Below, piece after piece: positions 12,787 to 21,415 of a DNA stretch of 64,000 nucleotides. The position numbers and the translations under genes were made by a program. Source of the stretch: Trebonia sp963774945 (GTDB lineage Bacteria > Actinomycetota > Actinomycetes > Streptosporangiales > Streptosporangiaceae); contig CAVZHA010000003.1 in assembly GCA_963774945.1 (NCBI GenBank), positions 124,001-188,000 on the forward strand, given 5' to 3'. Positions within the stretch are counted from its first letter, which is position 1. Each line of letters starts with the position of its first letter. Below the pieces are notes generated by a model. The model was not told where the DNA came from and did not search any database. It worked only from the letters and a program-made list of their open reading frames with translations.

Positions 12787-14976
12787 TCAGGCGGGGTACC
12801 GCTTGGGTTCCTGCGTGTAGACGCGGCCGGCGGGGGTCTGCCATCGATGCCAGCCCGGCTTCGGCTGGGTGACGTTCCAGCCGGGCGACTGTTTGACCTG
12901 GTGGCAGGCGCGACTGCGGGCGCCCGCGTTGCAGGTGCACGTTTTCCCGCCCTGGTCATACGGCACGGCGTGCTCGAAATCCGAGTCGCGCGCGTGCCGG
13001 TTGCAGGGCGGGAACGTGCAGGTGCCGTCTCTGATCTGGACGAGGTGCCGGAGCCGGTCGCTCGGCTGGTAGCCGTGCGTCTCGTACCGGTGGTCACATT
13101 CGAAGACCGGTACCGGGTCCAGGCGCACGGTGAGCTCGCGCCCGCCCGGCAGGACGAGCGTCCAGGTGCCGAAGCCGTCTGGGGTTCCGGGTCTGCCGCG
13201 CGGGGTGCGCATCGTGAATGACCAGGGGCCGGTGTGACTGGCGGGGCGGCTGGAGAGGCTGGGGAGGGTGGCGGCGGGGATGGTCAGGTTCAGCCGGGCG
13301 GGGAGCGCGACCGGGGATGCTGCCGAGCCGACCTGGCGTGATGTCCGGGCCGGTGCGGGCGCAGCCGTGGCCGATGGCGTATCCCTCGGGGCTGGTGACG
13401 GTCACGCACACCTCGGTGCGCGGGCTGGCCGCTGCGGCGGCGGCCAGGTCCCGGGCCAGCGCCGGGTCGAGCAGGCCGAAGCCGTGGATCTCGCCCGGCC
13501 GCTCGGCCAGCCCGAGCAGCGTCGCCAGCGGCACGATCAGATCGGCCGGGCGCCGCTCGCGCGCCCGCCCGGTCGGCGGCACGCCGGGCCGGGGGCCAGG
13601 CCGCCGGAACCGCCGGGACCGCCGGAACCGTCGGGGCCGGGGTCGCCGCCGGCGCCGCCGGAGCCGGAGCCGGAGCCGCCATCGCCGCCGGAGCGTCCGG
13701 AGCCGGACGTCCGGGTTCGCCGCCATCGCCCGCCGTCATCGGGGCGGGCATCGTCGCCGGGGTCATCGTCGTCATCGGCTTGCCCGCTGCCGTCGAGATC
13801 GTCGTCTTCATGGGGCACGCAGCTGCCGTCGCACTCGGAGCACGGGCAGTCGCCCGGGCTGGCCGGGGCGTCCGGGTCGCCGTGCGCGTCGCCGGCAGCG
13901 GGCTCGGCTTGTGCTGACCCTGCATCGAGCGGCTGCCCACGCGTCCGCGCTGTCCGTCAGGTCGTCTTGCTGTTCCGCGACCGCGACCCGCTCGCGGCCG
14001 GCACGCCGTTGATGAGGTCGAGATAGGCGTGGGCGCGCAGCACGTCCATCGGGGTGTCGCCGAACGCCCCTGATTCCTTGTATTCCTCGGCGCGGGCGTT
14101 GACGTTGGCCATGGCGGCGAGGGCCTCGTCGGGGGGCAGGTCGCGGCCGGACAGGCCCGCGGTGCCGGCCTGCTCGCGGAAGAAGGAGACCCGCGCGTCC
14201 CTCTTCTGCGCGTGCTCGCGCCGTCGCTCGGCCATCCCCGGGTCGACCGTCAGGGCCGCCTGCTCGGCCAGGCGCAGCACCTGCGTGTAGGTCTTGCCCG
14301 CCAGCTGGTCGGCGATCAGGGCCTCGGCGGCGGCGGCGTCGGGGTCGGTCAGCTGCACGAGGGTCTCGGCGACGGCCCTGGCCTTCGGGCTGGTCAGCGT
14401 CCCGTCGTCCAGCCGGGCGGCGATGCGGGGCAGCCGCGCCCCCAGCTCCCACGCGAGCGACGCGGTGCTCTCGGCCGACTGGGTCGAGCAGGCCAGCGCG
14501 CCCGCCAGCTCGTAGCGCAGCGACCGGGACCAGGTTTCCGGCAGGTCGCCATGGTCGCTGCCAGGCGACGGAGGGGCCTCGCGGCGCATCATCTCCCGGA
14601 TCAGGCCGAGCTTGGCGCCCGCGGCCCACGACTCGATCGCCGCCCACGCCCGCAGCAGGCCGACCAGCTCGTCGCCGGTCGGCCCCCGGGCAGCGCCGCT
14701 CCGGCCCCGACAGCTCGTCGACCAGCAGGGCCATCCGGCCCGACGGCGCCGGGCGCGTCGCGCGAGTCGTCTCACGCGAACTGCGCCAGCCGCGGGTCGG
14801 GACCCGACCGGGGCCGGATCCGGCACCGGGCTGCCGGAGGCCGGGGGCGTCGGCTCGGGATCGCGGTCCCGGCCCGCGCCCTCCCCGTCGTCCTGCCCCG
14901 GCTGCCCGTCCATCGTGATCCCCGTTCGATGATGATCATCGTAAATCTCGCTTACTCGAATATTACTCCGATTCAA
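12787..14976 (-). pseudogene. DUF222/HNH endonuclease domain protein, multiple frameshifts
   Basis: Large actinobacterial DUF222-HNH protein, often repeated in these genomes. The DUF222 part is seen in frame from about 14680 to 14000 (ELVGLLRAWAAIESWAAGAK, LTSPKARAVAETL). A Gly/Asp-rich linker follows, then a region (LIVPLATLLGLAERPGEIHG) in another frame. The C-terminal HNH domain has TCTFPPCNRHARDSDFEHA, CTCNAGARSRACHQVKQSPG and W-rich motifs, ending at 12787. At least four frame changes are needed to read it through. Start uncertain: ATG 14976 or, more likely, ATG 14913 (MDGQPGQ). Probably nonfunctional or badly sequenced in GC-rich repeats. Confidence 0.75.
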
Positions 14977-15071
14977 ATGCCTTATGCTGCGGCAGGCACT
15001 TACCTAAATGGATACACTTTCCTAACCTGGGCTGCCACTCGGGCGTCCTCGTGGGAGAGGAAATTCGAAAC

Positions 15072-15100
15072 CAATCATCCCGAACGGTCGCGTGCTCCGC
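15072..15100. repeat. Dispersed intergenic repeat, copy a
   Basis: CAATCATCCCGAACGGTCGC then GTGCTCCGC. It shares the core CCCGAACGGTC and the following SCGTGCTYCGC with copies near 18.3, 20.5, 26.3 and 39.7 kb. It lies between the 3' end of the GntR gene and the 5' end of the DUF222 gene. Confidence 0.7.
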
Positions 15101-15215
15101 GTTGATCCGCCGAGCAGACGGCCCCGCAAGGGGCAGACGACGCGGAGAGCGGCACCACTCCCCCCAATCGGCGAGCCAACGGATCGCCAGAATCGTCGAC
15201 GCAGAGATCGTCGAG

Positions 15216-15981
15216 TTAAGCGCCGAATTCGTACCTGAAGACGTAGGCGCTCGAGTCGGCGGTCATCTCGTTGACTTCGACCGGGGTGCCATCGGCATCG
15301 ACCGCGACCCGGCATATCTCGACGACCGGGGTCCCGGCCGCGATCTGGAGCCGTTCCGCCTCGGCCGACAACGGCATCCGGGAGCGGATGTCCTCGCGGA
15401 ATCGCGCGGGCGCGTGGCCGAGGTCGGCGAGGCGGGCGTAGATGCCGCCGGGGCCGGTCTCAGTCTGGGCGATCGGCGTGTCCGAGGCAATCGCGGCCGG
15501 AAGCCAGGATCGGGACAGCAGGACGGGCTTTCCGTCCAGGACGTAGCGGCGGCTGCGGAGCACCGCCCTGGCCCCCTGCTCAAGGCCGAGCAGTGCGCGG
15601 ACATGTTCGGGGGCATCTGCCTCGGAGACCTCTACCTGATCGACGACCAGGTCACGCCCCTCGGTCTCGGTGCTCCAGACTGACGCGCCCGATGGCCAAG
15701 TCGAGGAGCCCAGTCGGCCGATACCCTCGCGGACGATGGGACGGAAGTCACGCACGTAGATCCCTGACCCCTTGCGGGCCTCAGCCAGGCCCCAGTTGAC
15801 GAGTTGGGCGAGTGCCTGCCTGCGGTGCCGCGAGCGACACCGTGGGTTCTCATAACGTCGTTCTCGCCGGGAAGGCGCGCACCAGGCAGGTACTGACCGG
15901 ACTCGATGGCTTCCCGCAGTCCGGCCGCGATCAGCCAGTACCTAGGCCGCCCGTCCTCACCCGCACTGACCAGCTGACCAT
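15216..15981 (-). pseudogene. GntR/UTRA transcriptional regulator, frameshifted
   Basis: HutC-subfamily GntR regulator. The winged-helix part is seen in one frame (LREAIESGQYLPGARLPGEN, then THGVARGT). The recognition helix, RQALAQLVNWGLAEARKGSG, continues in a second frame after a shift near 15817. The UTRA ligand domain follows without a break (VDQVEVSEADAPEHVRALLG; SRSWLPAAIA; PVEVNEMTADSSAYVFRYEF) and ends at 15216. No ATG or GTG is found in frame for the DNA-binding part; an out-of-frame ATG lies at 15981, so the 5' end may carry a second indel. Effector unknown. Confidence 0.8.
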
Positions 15982-16098
15982 ATCTGACTACGTCGGCCAG
16001 GAGCGTGCGATTCGTCGAGCCTTGAACCGGACCGGGCCCACAGCCGTTGCCCAGGGTGAGACGTATCCGAAATTGGGTGCCGACACTGGGAGGTGACG

Positions 16099-17064
16099 AG
16101 TGCCCGTCGACCGCCCCGACCCAGCCGACGATCCCGATGAACCCGGCCACCGTCGCCCACCCGACGATTCCCGGGCAGCCCGACGCCGCCCCACTCACTG
16201 CCTCTAGACCAGGCCGATCGCGCCACGGTCCACCGCGCCAATCGAGCCCAAGTCGAGCAGGAATATGCCGCCCACCAGGAGAGCGCGCAGGATGCCCCGC
16301 GGACGCGGCGGCCGATGCGGACTCCGACCGCGGCTCCTGGGACGAGGCGCTGCCGTCCCTGCGAGCCGCCTGGGAAGGACACCAAGATCGGTATCCAGAA
16401 CGAGAGCGGGCTACGCCCCGCACCCACACCGATGGCTCCTGGTCCTTCGGCGAAACCCGCAGGCTCACCCCTGAGCAGAACACCGAAGCCACCAAGGCCT
16501 GCGCCGACATCCACGACGAAGGCGAACGAGTCGCCCTCCCGGCCATGCGCCAGATCGAAGCCTCCGATCCCACCCGCGGCCTCGCCGGCCTAGAGCACAT
16601 GCTCAAAGGCGAAGACCGACTCAAGGAGAAGATTGCCGATGCGCTCCGGGGCCGCCCGGGACTCACGGCGACTCAAGCGCTCAGCATCGTTCCGGACCCC
16701 GTGCGATTCACCTTCACGTACAGCCCCGATCGTTACGCTGATGGTGTAGTCGCGGACGTTGAGCGCATCAAGGAGATCGGACTCGAGGAAGTCAAGCTCA
16801 AGAACCTCTGGTCAGATGAGCCAGTACAAAGGGATCAACAGTCAATGGCGCAGCCCAGAGACTGGCCTGCGCATCGAGGTACAGTTCCACACGCCCGCGA
16901 GCCTGGAGGCCAAGGAGCTGACCCATAAGGCATACGAACGCATCCGAAGCACAGACACATCGCCCACCGAACGACACGAGCTTGAGGCTTTCCAGCGTCG
17001 GGTAAACGCACTCCTCGACACTCCCCCCGGCACCACCGAGATCCGAGACTTCCCGGAGAAATGA
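16099..17064 (+). pseudogene. RelA/SpoT-fold nucleotidyltransferase-like protein, frameshifted
   Basis: GTG 16099 follows a strong ribosome site (GGGAGGTGAC, 16087-16096). After frame changes in the first 200 bp, the protein reads LTPEQNTEATKACADIHDEG, LEHMLKGEDRLKEKIADAL and VPDPVRFTFTYSPDRYADGV; it shifts by one base near 16815 and continues YKGINSQWRSPETGLRIEVQ, FHTPASLEAKELTHKAYERI. The pattern KGEDRLKEK...RFTF...YKGIN...EVQFHT matches the synthetase fold of RelA/SpoT and small alarmone synthetases, including toxin members of the family. The catalytic identity is inferred. It is followed 1 bp later by a small gene, as in two-gene toxin-antitoxin or effector-immunity pairs. Confidence 0.65.
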
Positions 17065-17065
17065 C

Positions 17066-17323
17066 ATGGCTCAGACGATCACCTACTACGCGATCATCGA
17101 TGAGTTCAGCAGCCGTGAGCGCCCCGGCGGAGTCCTCCGTCGCGTAGTCGACGCCAACGGTCAAGTTGATGAGGCATTCTCGTCTGACTTGACGTGGGAA
17201 TTCTCGTCCCTCCTCTACGCATCCGAGCGCGGCGACACCATGTTCGACTTCATCCCGATCACCCAGGACGAGGCTGACCAGATTGTCGCCCGGATTCGGA
17301 AGATGGCCGAGCCGACTGAGTAG
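17066..17323 (+). CDS. Small acidic partner of the RelA-like gene
   Basis: 85 aa, MAQTITYYAIIDEFSSRERP, ending with ITQDEADQIVARIRKMAEPT. Its ATG lies immediately after the RelA-like stop, with GGAGAAATGAC in front. I know it only as the usual downstream neighbour of this actinobacterial gene. A role as antitoxin or immunity protein is inferred from size, acidity and position. It has no transmembrane segment or cysteine. Confidence 0.7.
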   Translation: MAQTITYYAIIDEFSSRERPGGVLRRVVDANGQVDEAFSSDLTWEFSSLLYASERGDTMFDFIPITQDEADQIVARIRKMAEPTE

Positions 17324-17366
17324 GTCATCCGCGCCCGGGTCGCCTCGCCCGCAGTGACGGACACCC

Positions 17367-18266
17367 TTACCTGGCGTCGAGGTGATCAGCGATGATCTTG
17401 CCGATGATGTTCTTCGTGAGCTCGGCTGCGTCGGGGTCAGTGTTCAACTCCTCGACCAGGACGATCATCGCCTTCCAGATCGCCCAACCGCGGCCGCGCG
17501 TCCACGTCGCCTCGTCGAACGGCATCCGCTGTTTGAACACGCGCTGGCTCTCACCGGACAGGAACGTCCACGCGATCGTCGTGTCGCACGCCGGGTCGCC
17601 GATCCCGCAAGTGCCGAAGTCGATGACGGCGCTCAGCCGACCGGAGGAGTCCAAGAGCAGGTTCCCGGGCTGCGCGTCGCCGTGGAACCACACCGGCGGA
17701 CCGTCCCAGCGGGCTGCCAGCGCCTGCTCCCAGACCTCTTCGGCCAGGTCGGTATCGATCTGACCGCGCAGCGCGGCCAGCGCCGCCCTGGTCTCGGCGT
17801 CGTAGTAGCCCGGTGATCCGCCGCGGAAGAAGTTGTGCGGGCCGGGCAACGGCCCGCCGGACGGGTTCACCTTGTAAAGGGCGGTGAGAAAGTCGGCCAG
17901 GTCGGCGGCGAACTCGGGCAGGTCCGCCACCGTCGCGGCCGCTGCCGTCTGGCCCTCGATCCACCGGTACACCGACCACGGCCGCGGGAAACCGGAGCCC
18001 GGCTCGCCCATGGCCAGCGGCTCCGGGATCGGCAGCGGCAACTGCGGGGACAGGACCGGCAGCCAGCGGTGCTCCTTCTCGACCTCCTCGACGTAGGCCT
18101 GCGAGCTGGGCAACCGGACCGACATCCGCTCGCCGAGACGGAACGTGGCATTGTCCCAGCCGTCGACGTCAACCGGACGAACGGACAGCGCGGCCCACTG
18201 CGGGAACTGGCTCGCGACCAGCCGCGAGACAAGCTCGGGAGTTATGTCCGCCTTCTTCACGAGCAC
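17367..18266 (-). CDS. Aminoglycoside phosphotransferase (APH)-family kinase
   Basis: 299 aa, protein-kinase-like APH fold. The catalytic loop is WFHGDAQPGNLLLDSSGRLS and the Mg-binding loop is AVIDFGTCGIGDPACD. The N-terminal lobe includes WDNATFRLGERMSVRLPSS. Such proteins phosphorylate small molecules of many kinds. Resistance activity should not be assumed from the family name. The gene stands alone on the minus strand, convergent with the small RelA-partner gene. Its ATG region overlaps no other gene. Confidence 0.88.
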   Translation of the reverse strand: MLVKKADITPELVSRLVASQFPQWAALSVRPVDVDGWDNATFRLGERMSVRLPSSQAYVEEVEKEHRWLPVLSPQLPLPIPEPLAMGEPGSGFPRPWSVYRWIEGQTAAAATVADLPEFAADLADFLTALYKVNPSGGPLPGPHNFFRGGSPGYYDAETRAALAALRGQIDTDLAEEVWEQALAARWDGPPVWFHGDAQPGNLLLDSSGRLSAVIDFGTCGIGDPACDTTIAWTFLSGESQRVFKQRMPFDEATWTRGRGWAIWKAMIVLVEELNTDPDAAELTKNIIGKIIADHLDAR

Positions 18267-18330
18267 GCATTATGCCATGACAGCCCGGCCGCCAGCCGAG
18301 TCCGGATTCTGCCAGTACCAAGGCCCGAAG

Positions 18331-18374
18331 AACAAAATCAGTCAGCCCGAACGGTCGCGTGCTCCGCCTTCACC
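18331..18374. repeat. Dispersed intergenic repeat, copy b
   Basis: AACAAAATCAGTCAGCCCGA then ACGGTCGCGTGCTCCGCCTTCACC. It shares almost 40 bp with copy c (20491-20536), including AAAATCAGTCAGCCCGAACG. It lies upstream of the APH gene. Confidence 0.8.
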
Positions 18375-18441
18375 TGCCATTCCTCATGACGATGGGCGGA
18401 CAGCATGCGTGGCCCACGGGGTGAGGAGCAGCCGCTGTAAA

Positions 18442-18463
18442 CGATTGCTGCACGGTAAGGTGA
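18442..18463 (+). promoter_or_regulatory. Upstream element shared with the methyltransferase gene
   Basis: CGATTGCTGCACGGTAAGGT plus GA matches 19593-19614 (CGATTGCACCACGGTAAGGT plus GA) with 2 differences over 22 nt. Each copy precedes a plus-strand gene, here by about 75 bp. It could be a shared promoter or operator, but no known sigma consensus is clear. Confidence 0.5.
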
Positions 18464-18536
18464 GGGTGCAGACCGCCTCCTGGCTATTCGCGAAAGTGAC
18501 GACCATCCGCCTCGCCTGGAAGGCATACCAGCTGCC

Positions 18537-18740
18537 ATGAATGAGAACGAGAAGACGCCGGTCACGCCACCGGCCGACAACTGCGCGATCTGCGAGGCCA
18601 CGGCCGCCTCGGCCAAGATCAAGGGGCTGAGCGGACTGGAGTACGACATCTGCGCGTTCTGCGAGTCGGTGGTCCGCAGGGCGGAGATCGACTCGTGGAG
18701 GAAAATCTTCCGCAGCATCGAGAACGGGCAGCTGCCCTGA
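18537..18740 (+). CDS. Small CxxC protein, unknown function
   Basis: 67 aa: MNENEKTPVTPPADNCAICE, then AASAKIKGLSGLEYDICAFC. Two CxxC pairs (CAIC and CAFC) about 25 residues apart suggest a zinc-ribbon or redox fold. A longer minus-strand frame covers the same bases, but this plus-strand frame is preferred because of the paired cysteines, the upstream element at 18442 and the coding-like third positions. No family recognised. Confidence 0.6.
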   Translation: MNENEKTPVTPPADNCAICEATAASAKIKGLSGLEYDICAFCESVVRRAEIDSWRKIFRSIENGQLP

Positions 18741-18809
18741 CGCATGACGAGCTGGTGAAGGCGATCGTCGCCAGGGCGTTCGTTCGCGGGTGTTAGTTTC
18801 ACGCAGGCG

Positions 18810-18846
18810 ACTTGGTGCCCCGCCGGATCCCGGCGAGGCACCAAGT
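18810..18846. terminator. Bidirectional terminator hairpin
   Basis: ACTTGGTGCC (18810-18819) pairs with GGCACCAAGT (18837-18846), with an inner stem CGCCG/CGGCG around GATCC. It sits between two convergent small genes (ends 18740 and 18862). Confidence 0.75.
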
Positions 18847-18861
18847 GGGGCATGGTGGGAC

Positions 18862-19251
18862 TTAGCCCTGTGCCTGCGGGTCCTCGGAGAGGTGCCAGGT
18901 CACCGCGGGGGCGTGGCCTGGGTCGTAGATCTGCTGCTGGCCGGCCGTGGTGCCGTCGCCGGTGTAATGGCGCCAGGCGAGGCCCTGTTCGATGAAGATG
19001 CCGATCTTGGCGTCGCAGATTGCGCAGACGGGCTCGGCTTCCCCGGTGGCGCCGGGATTGTCGTCGTCGGACTGGGCTACGTCCATCGAGTGGTCGAAGG
19101 CGTCTGGCTCGAAGACGCTCAGGAAGATGAGGGCCGCACTCAGTTGGTCGGACGTGGCCGCGGCGATGCGGTCGAGCCTCGGGTGCGTACCGAGAGGCGG
19201 GATGGGGAGCGCGGATTGGGCGTCCTCGGCGATGATTGACCTCATGGTCAT
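18862..19251 (-). CDS. Hypothetical protein with a CAICDAK motif
   Basis: 129 aa. The central VCAICDAKIGIFIEQGLAWR is followed by YTGDGTTAGQQQIYDPGHAP, which reads like a small zinc- or nucleic-acid-binding domain known only from actinobacterial hypotheticals. The N-terminal half (DRIAAATSDQLSAALIFLSV) is helical. It is convergent with the CxxC gene at 18537-18740, and both proteins carry a CAIC motif. The ATG at 19251 is preceded by GGAGGGATGACC, a good ribosome site. Function unknown. Confidence 0.7.
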   Translation of the reverse strand: MTMRSIIAEDAQSALPIPPLGTHPRLDRIAAATSDQLSAALIFLSVFEPDAFDHSMDVAQSDDDNPGATGEAEPVCAICDAKIGIFIEQGLAWRHYTGDGTTAGQQQIYDPGHAPAVTWHLSEDPQAQG

Positions 19252-19658
19252 CCCTCCAGGGGTCTGGTTGGGGTGGTCTAGGGTCGTCGCTGGTGTTCGC
19301 GCACCGGCGGCGACCCGCTCGCGTTTGCGGGCTGTGCTGTTAATGATAGGCGAATTTCAGTTTGTGGCCAATTAGCGGGCGGGCGTGGCGTCGTACAGAG
19401 GTTCCTCTATTTTCGTTTACCTGGGGATAAGAGGTAGCTGTGTGGTTCATGAGTCGCTGCGGACCGTTCGGGATAACAGAGAAGAGCAGCGATCGGATCG
19501 GTCCATCCGTGCGTCAGCGGCGCGACCATCCATCAGGGCTGGTCGAGCAGCTCTCGGATCTTGAGCGACTAGGTCATTGAAGCGGTAGCAATCGATTGCA
19601 CCACGGTAAGGTGAAGCGAAATCCGCGACGAAGCCCGAGACGGGAGCGATAGACGGCT
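19252..19658. other. Intergenic region with two short repeated elements
   Basis: No gene seen. It holds a reverse-orientation core of the dispersed repeat (GGACCGTTCGGGATAAC, 19461-19477) and the shared upstream element (19593-19614), which starts about 66 bp before the methyltransferase ATG. Confidence 0.55.
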
Positions 19659-20489
19659 ATGTCCGAAATGCCCAAATCGGGACATGACTCCCTGGATATC
19701 TCCGATCTGAAGAGGCTTGACACCGGAACGGCGCACATCGCCCGGGTCTACGACTACTGGCTAGGCGGGAAGGACAACTTCGCCGCAGACCGGGCCGCCG
19801 GCGAGGAGGCCCTGGAGGCGTTCCCCGGCCTGATCTCATCTGTCCGCGCTAACCGCGCCTTCCTCGCCCGCACCGTGCGCTACCTGGCCAGGGAGCGGGG
19901 AATCCGTCAGTTCCTCGACGTCGGCACCGGCATCCCCGCGTCGAATAACACCCACGAGGTCGCCCAGTCCGTTGCCCCGCAGGCGCGGGTCGTCTACGTC
20001 GATAACGACCCAATGGTCCTGGCGCACGCCCGCGCCCTGCTCGGCAGCGGACCGCACGGCGCGACCGACTACATCGACGCGGACCTGCGCGATACCGGCA
20101 AGATCCTCGAGATCGCGGGCAGGACGATCGACTTCACCGAGCCCGTCGCCGTGATGCTGATCGCCGTGCTCCACCTGATCCGCGACGAGGACAACCCGCG
20201 GCAGATCATTTCCGAACTGATGGCTGCCGTGCCGCCAGGAAGCTCGCTGTCGATCTCGCACGTCCCCAACGACATGCACATGGGCCAGATGTCGGACATG
20301 AGCGACCGCCTCAACCGGCTGCTCGCCCAGCCGAGCACCTACCGCAGCCGCGCCGAGGTCACCGGATTCTTCGACGGACTCGAGCTCGTCGAACCGGGCG
20401 TGACCCCGATTCAGCAGTGGCGCCCGGATACCCCGGAGGAAGCGAGCGCGGTCGCGGCGATGTGGGGCGGCGTCGCCTTCAAGCGGTAG
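19659..20489 (+). CDS. S-adenosyl methyltransferase, Methyltransf_19 (DUF574) family
   Basis: 276 aa, a family much expanded in actinobacteria. It has the N-terminal signature ARVYDYWLGGKDNFAADRAA, a SAM-binding loop FLDVGTGIPASNNTHEVAQ, and the acidic ribose-contact segment VVYVDNDPMVLAHAR. A central LIAVLHLIRDEDNPRQII and the C-terminal EPGVTPIQQWRPD are also family features. The substrate is unknown. The gene is alone, with its own upstream element at 19593-19614, and a copy of the intergenic repeat follows the stop at once. Confidence 0.9.
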   Translation: MSEMPKSGHDSLDISDLKRLDTGTAHIARVYDYWLGGKDNFAADRAAGEEALEAFPGLISSVRANRAFLARTVRYLARERGIRQFLDVGTGIPASNNTHEVAQSVAPQARVVYVDNDPMVLAHARALLGSGPHGATDYIDADLRDTGKILEIAGRTIDFTEPVAVMLIAVLHLIRDEDNPRQIISELMAAVPPGSSLSISHVPNDMHMGQMSDMSDRLNRLLAQPSTYRSRAEVTGFFDGLELVEPGVTPIQQWRPDTPEEASAVAAMWGGVAFKR

Positions 20490-20490
20490 A

Positions 20491-20536
20491 AGATCAAAAT
20501 CAGTCAGCCCGAACGGTCCCAGACTTCGCCTTCACC
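20491..20536. repeat. Dispersed intergenic repeat, copy c
   Basis: AGATCAAAATCAGTCAGCCC then GAACGGTCCC and TTCGCCTTCACCC. It lies in the 64-bp convergent gap between the methyltransferase stop and the stop of the phosphoribosyltransferase gene. Confidence 0.8.
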
Positions 20537-20553
20537 CGTCGCCCAGGCACAGG

Positions 20554-21075
20554 TCAGGCCTGATCGAGTTCCTCGCGCCTAAGCAGCGCATGAAGGCGGA
20601 TCCCGTCACCCGCCAGGGCGCCGGCGCCTCCCTCCTGCCGGTCGATGACGCACAGCGCATGGCCGATCCAGGCTCCCAGCTCACGCAGCTGGCCAGCGGA
20701 GATCGCGATCTGCCCGCCCGAGGTCACCACATCCTCGACCACCAGGACCCGGCGCCCCCTGACCTCGGCACCCTCGGCCAGCCTGGCCGTGCCATAAGTC
20801 TTGGCTGCCTTCCGCACGAACGCGCACGGCAGGCCAGCCCTTTGCCCGAGCGCCGTGACCACCGCGATGCCGCCCATCTCCAGACCCGCCAGCACCTCGG
20901 TCCCCTCAGGAATCAGCGGCACCATCGCGTCGGCAAGCTCACCCAGCAAAGCAGGATCGGCCTCGAACTGGTACTTGTCGAAGTACTCATCAGCCACCCG
21001 GCCCGAACGCAGCACAAAGCTGCCTGTCAGCCGACAGCGATCACGAACCCGGCGAGCAAGATCTGCATCAGTCAC
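20554..21075 (-). CDS. pyrE: Orotate phosphoribosyltransferase-like protein
   Basis: Type I phosphoribosyltransferase; orotate plus PRPP gives orotidine 5'-monophosphate in UMP synthesis. About 173 aa from GTG 21075 (VTDADLARRVRDRC), the usual PyrE length; the open frame extends further upstream, but the extra residues do not look coding. The PRPP loop is RVLVVEDVVTSGGQIAIS, with GLEMGGIAVVTAL and CAFVRKAAKTYGTAR as further OPRT signatures. It stands alone rather than in a pyr operon, so it may be an extra copy. Confidence 0.85.
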   Translation of the reverse strand: MTDADLARRVRDRCRLTGSFVLRSGRVADEYFDKYQFEADPALLGELADAMVPLIPEGTEVLAGLEMGGIAVVTALGQRAGLPCAFVRKAAKTYGTARLAEGAEVRGRRVLVVEDVVTSGGQIAISAGQLRELGAWIGHALCVIDRQEGGAGALAGDGIRLHALLRREELDQA

Positions 21076-21415
21076 GACGACAGCATCGCAGGCCTCGATC
21101 ACCGCCTCACCACCACCATCGACAGGCCGCGTCCGACGAGGTCCACCGGTCGGCCGAGCCACTACCGGCTCGCCGACGCTCCGACCGCTACAACCAAGCT
21201 CGCCGTCCGCAAGCCGGAGCGAAATGATCCGCAGCCTTATGACCCGCGAGGCCGAGTACAAATGCGGTCATTATCGCAACCACCTCATGGACGCGAAAGA
21301 TCGAGGTTTAAATGTAGCTGCGAGAAATCAAGTCGGAACCGATAGCGGAGCAAATCGTGGAAATTCTGGTCGGCACGGCGGTAAGCCACCCAGGCATAAT
21401 CGAGACAGGAACCCA
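21076..21415. other. 340-bp divergent intergenic region
   Basis: Lies between the divergently transcribed pyrE-like gene and the secreted beta-propeller gene. An open frame crosses it from upstream, but its composition does not look coding. No clear promoter or structured element recognised. Confidence 0.45.

Noticed and set aside
17367..18266. APH-family gene as an antibiotic resistance gene
   Set aside because: The family is broad and no specific aminoglycoside-binding features can be identified from the sequence.
18338..18853. 171-codon minus-strand frame
   Set aside because: It covers the plus-strand CxxC gene, a repeat copy and a terminator. The plus-strand frame has paired CxxC motifs and an upstream element.
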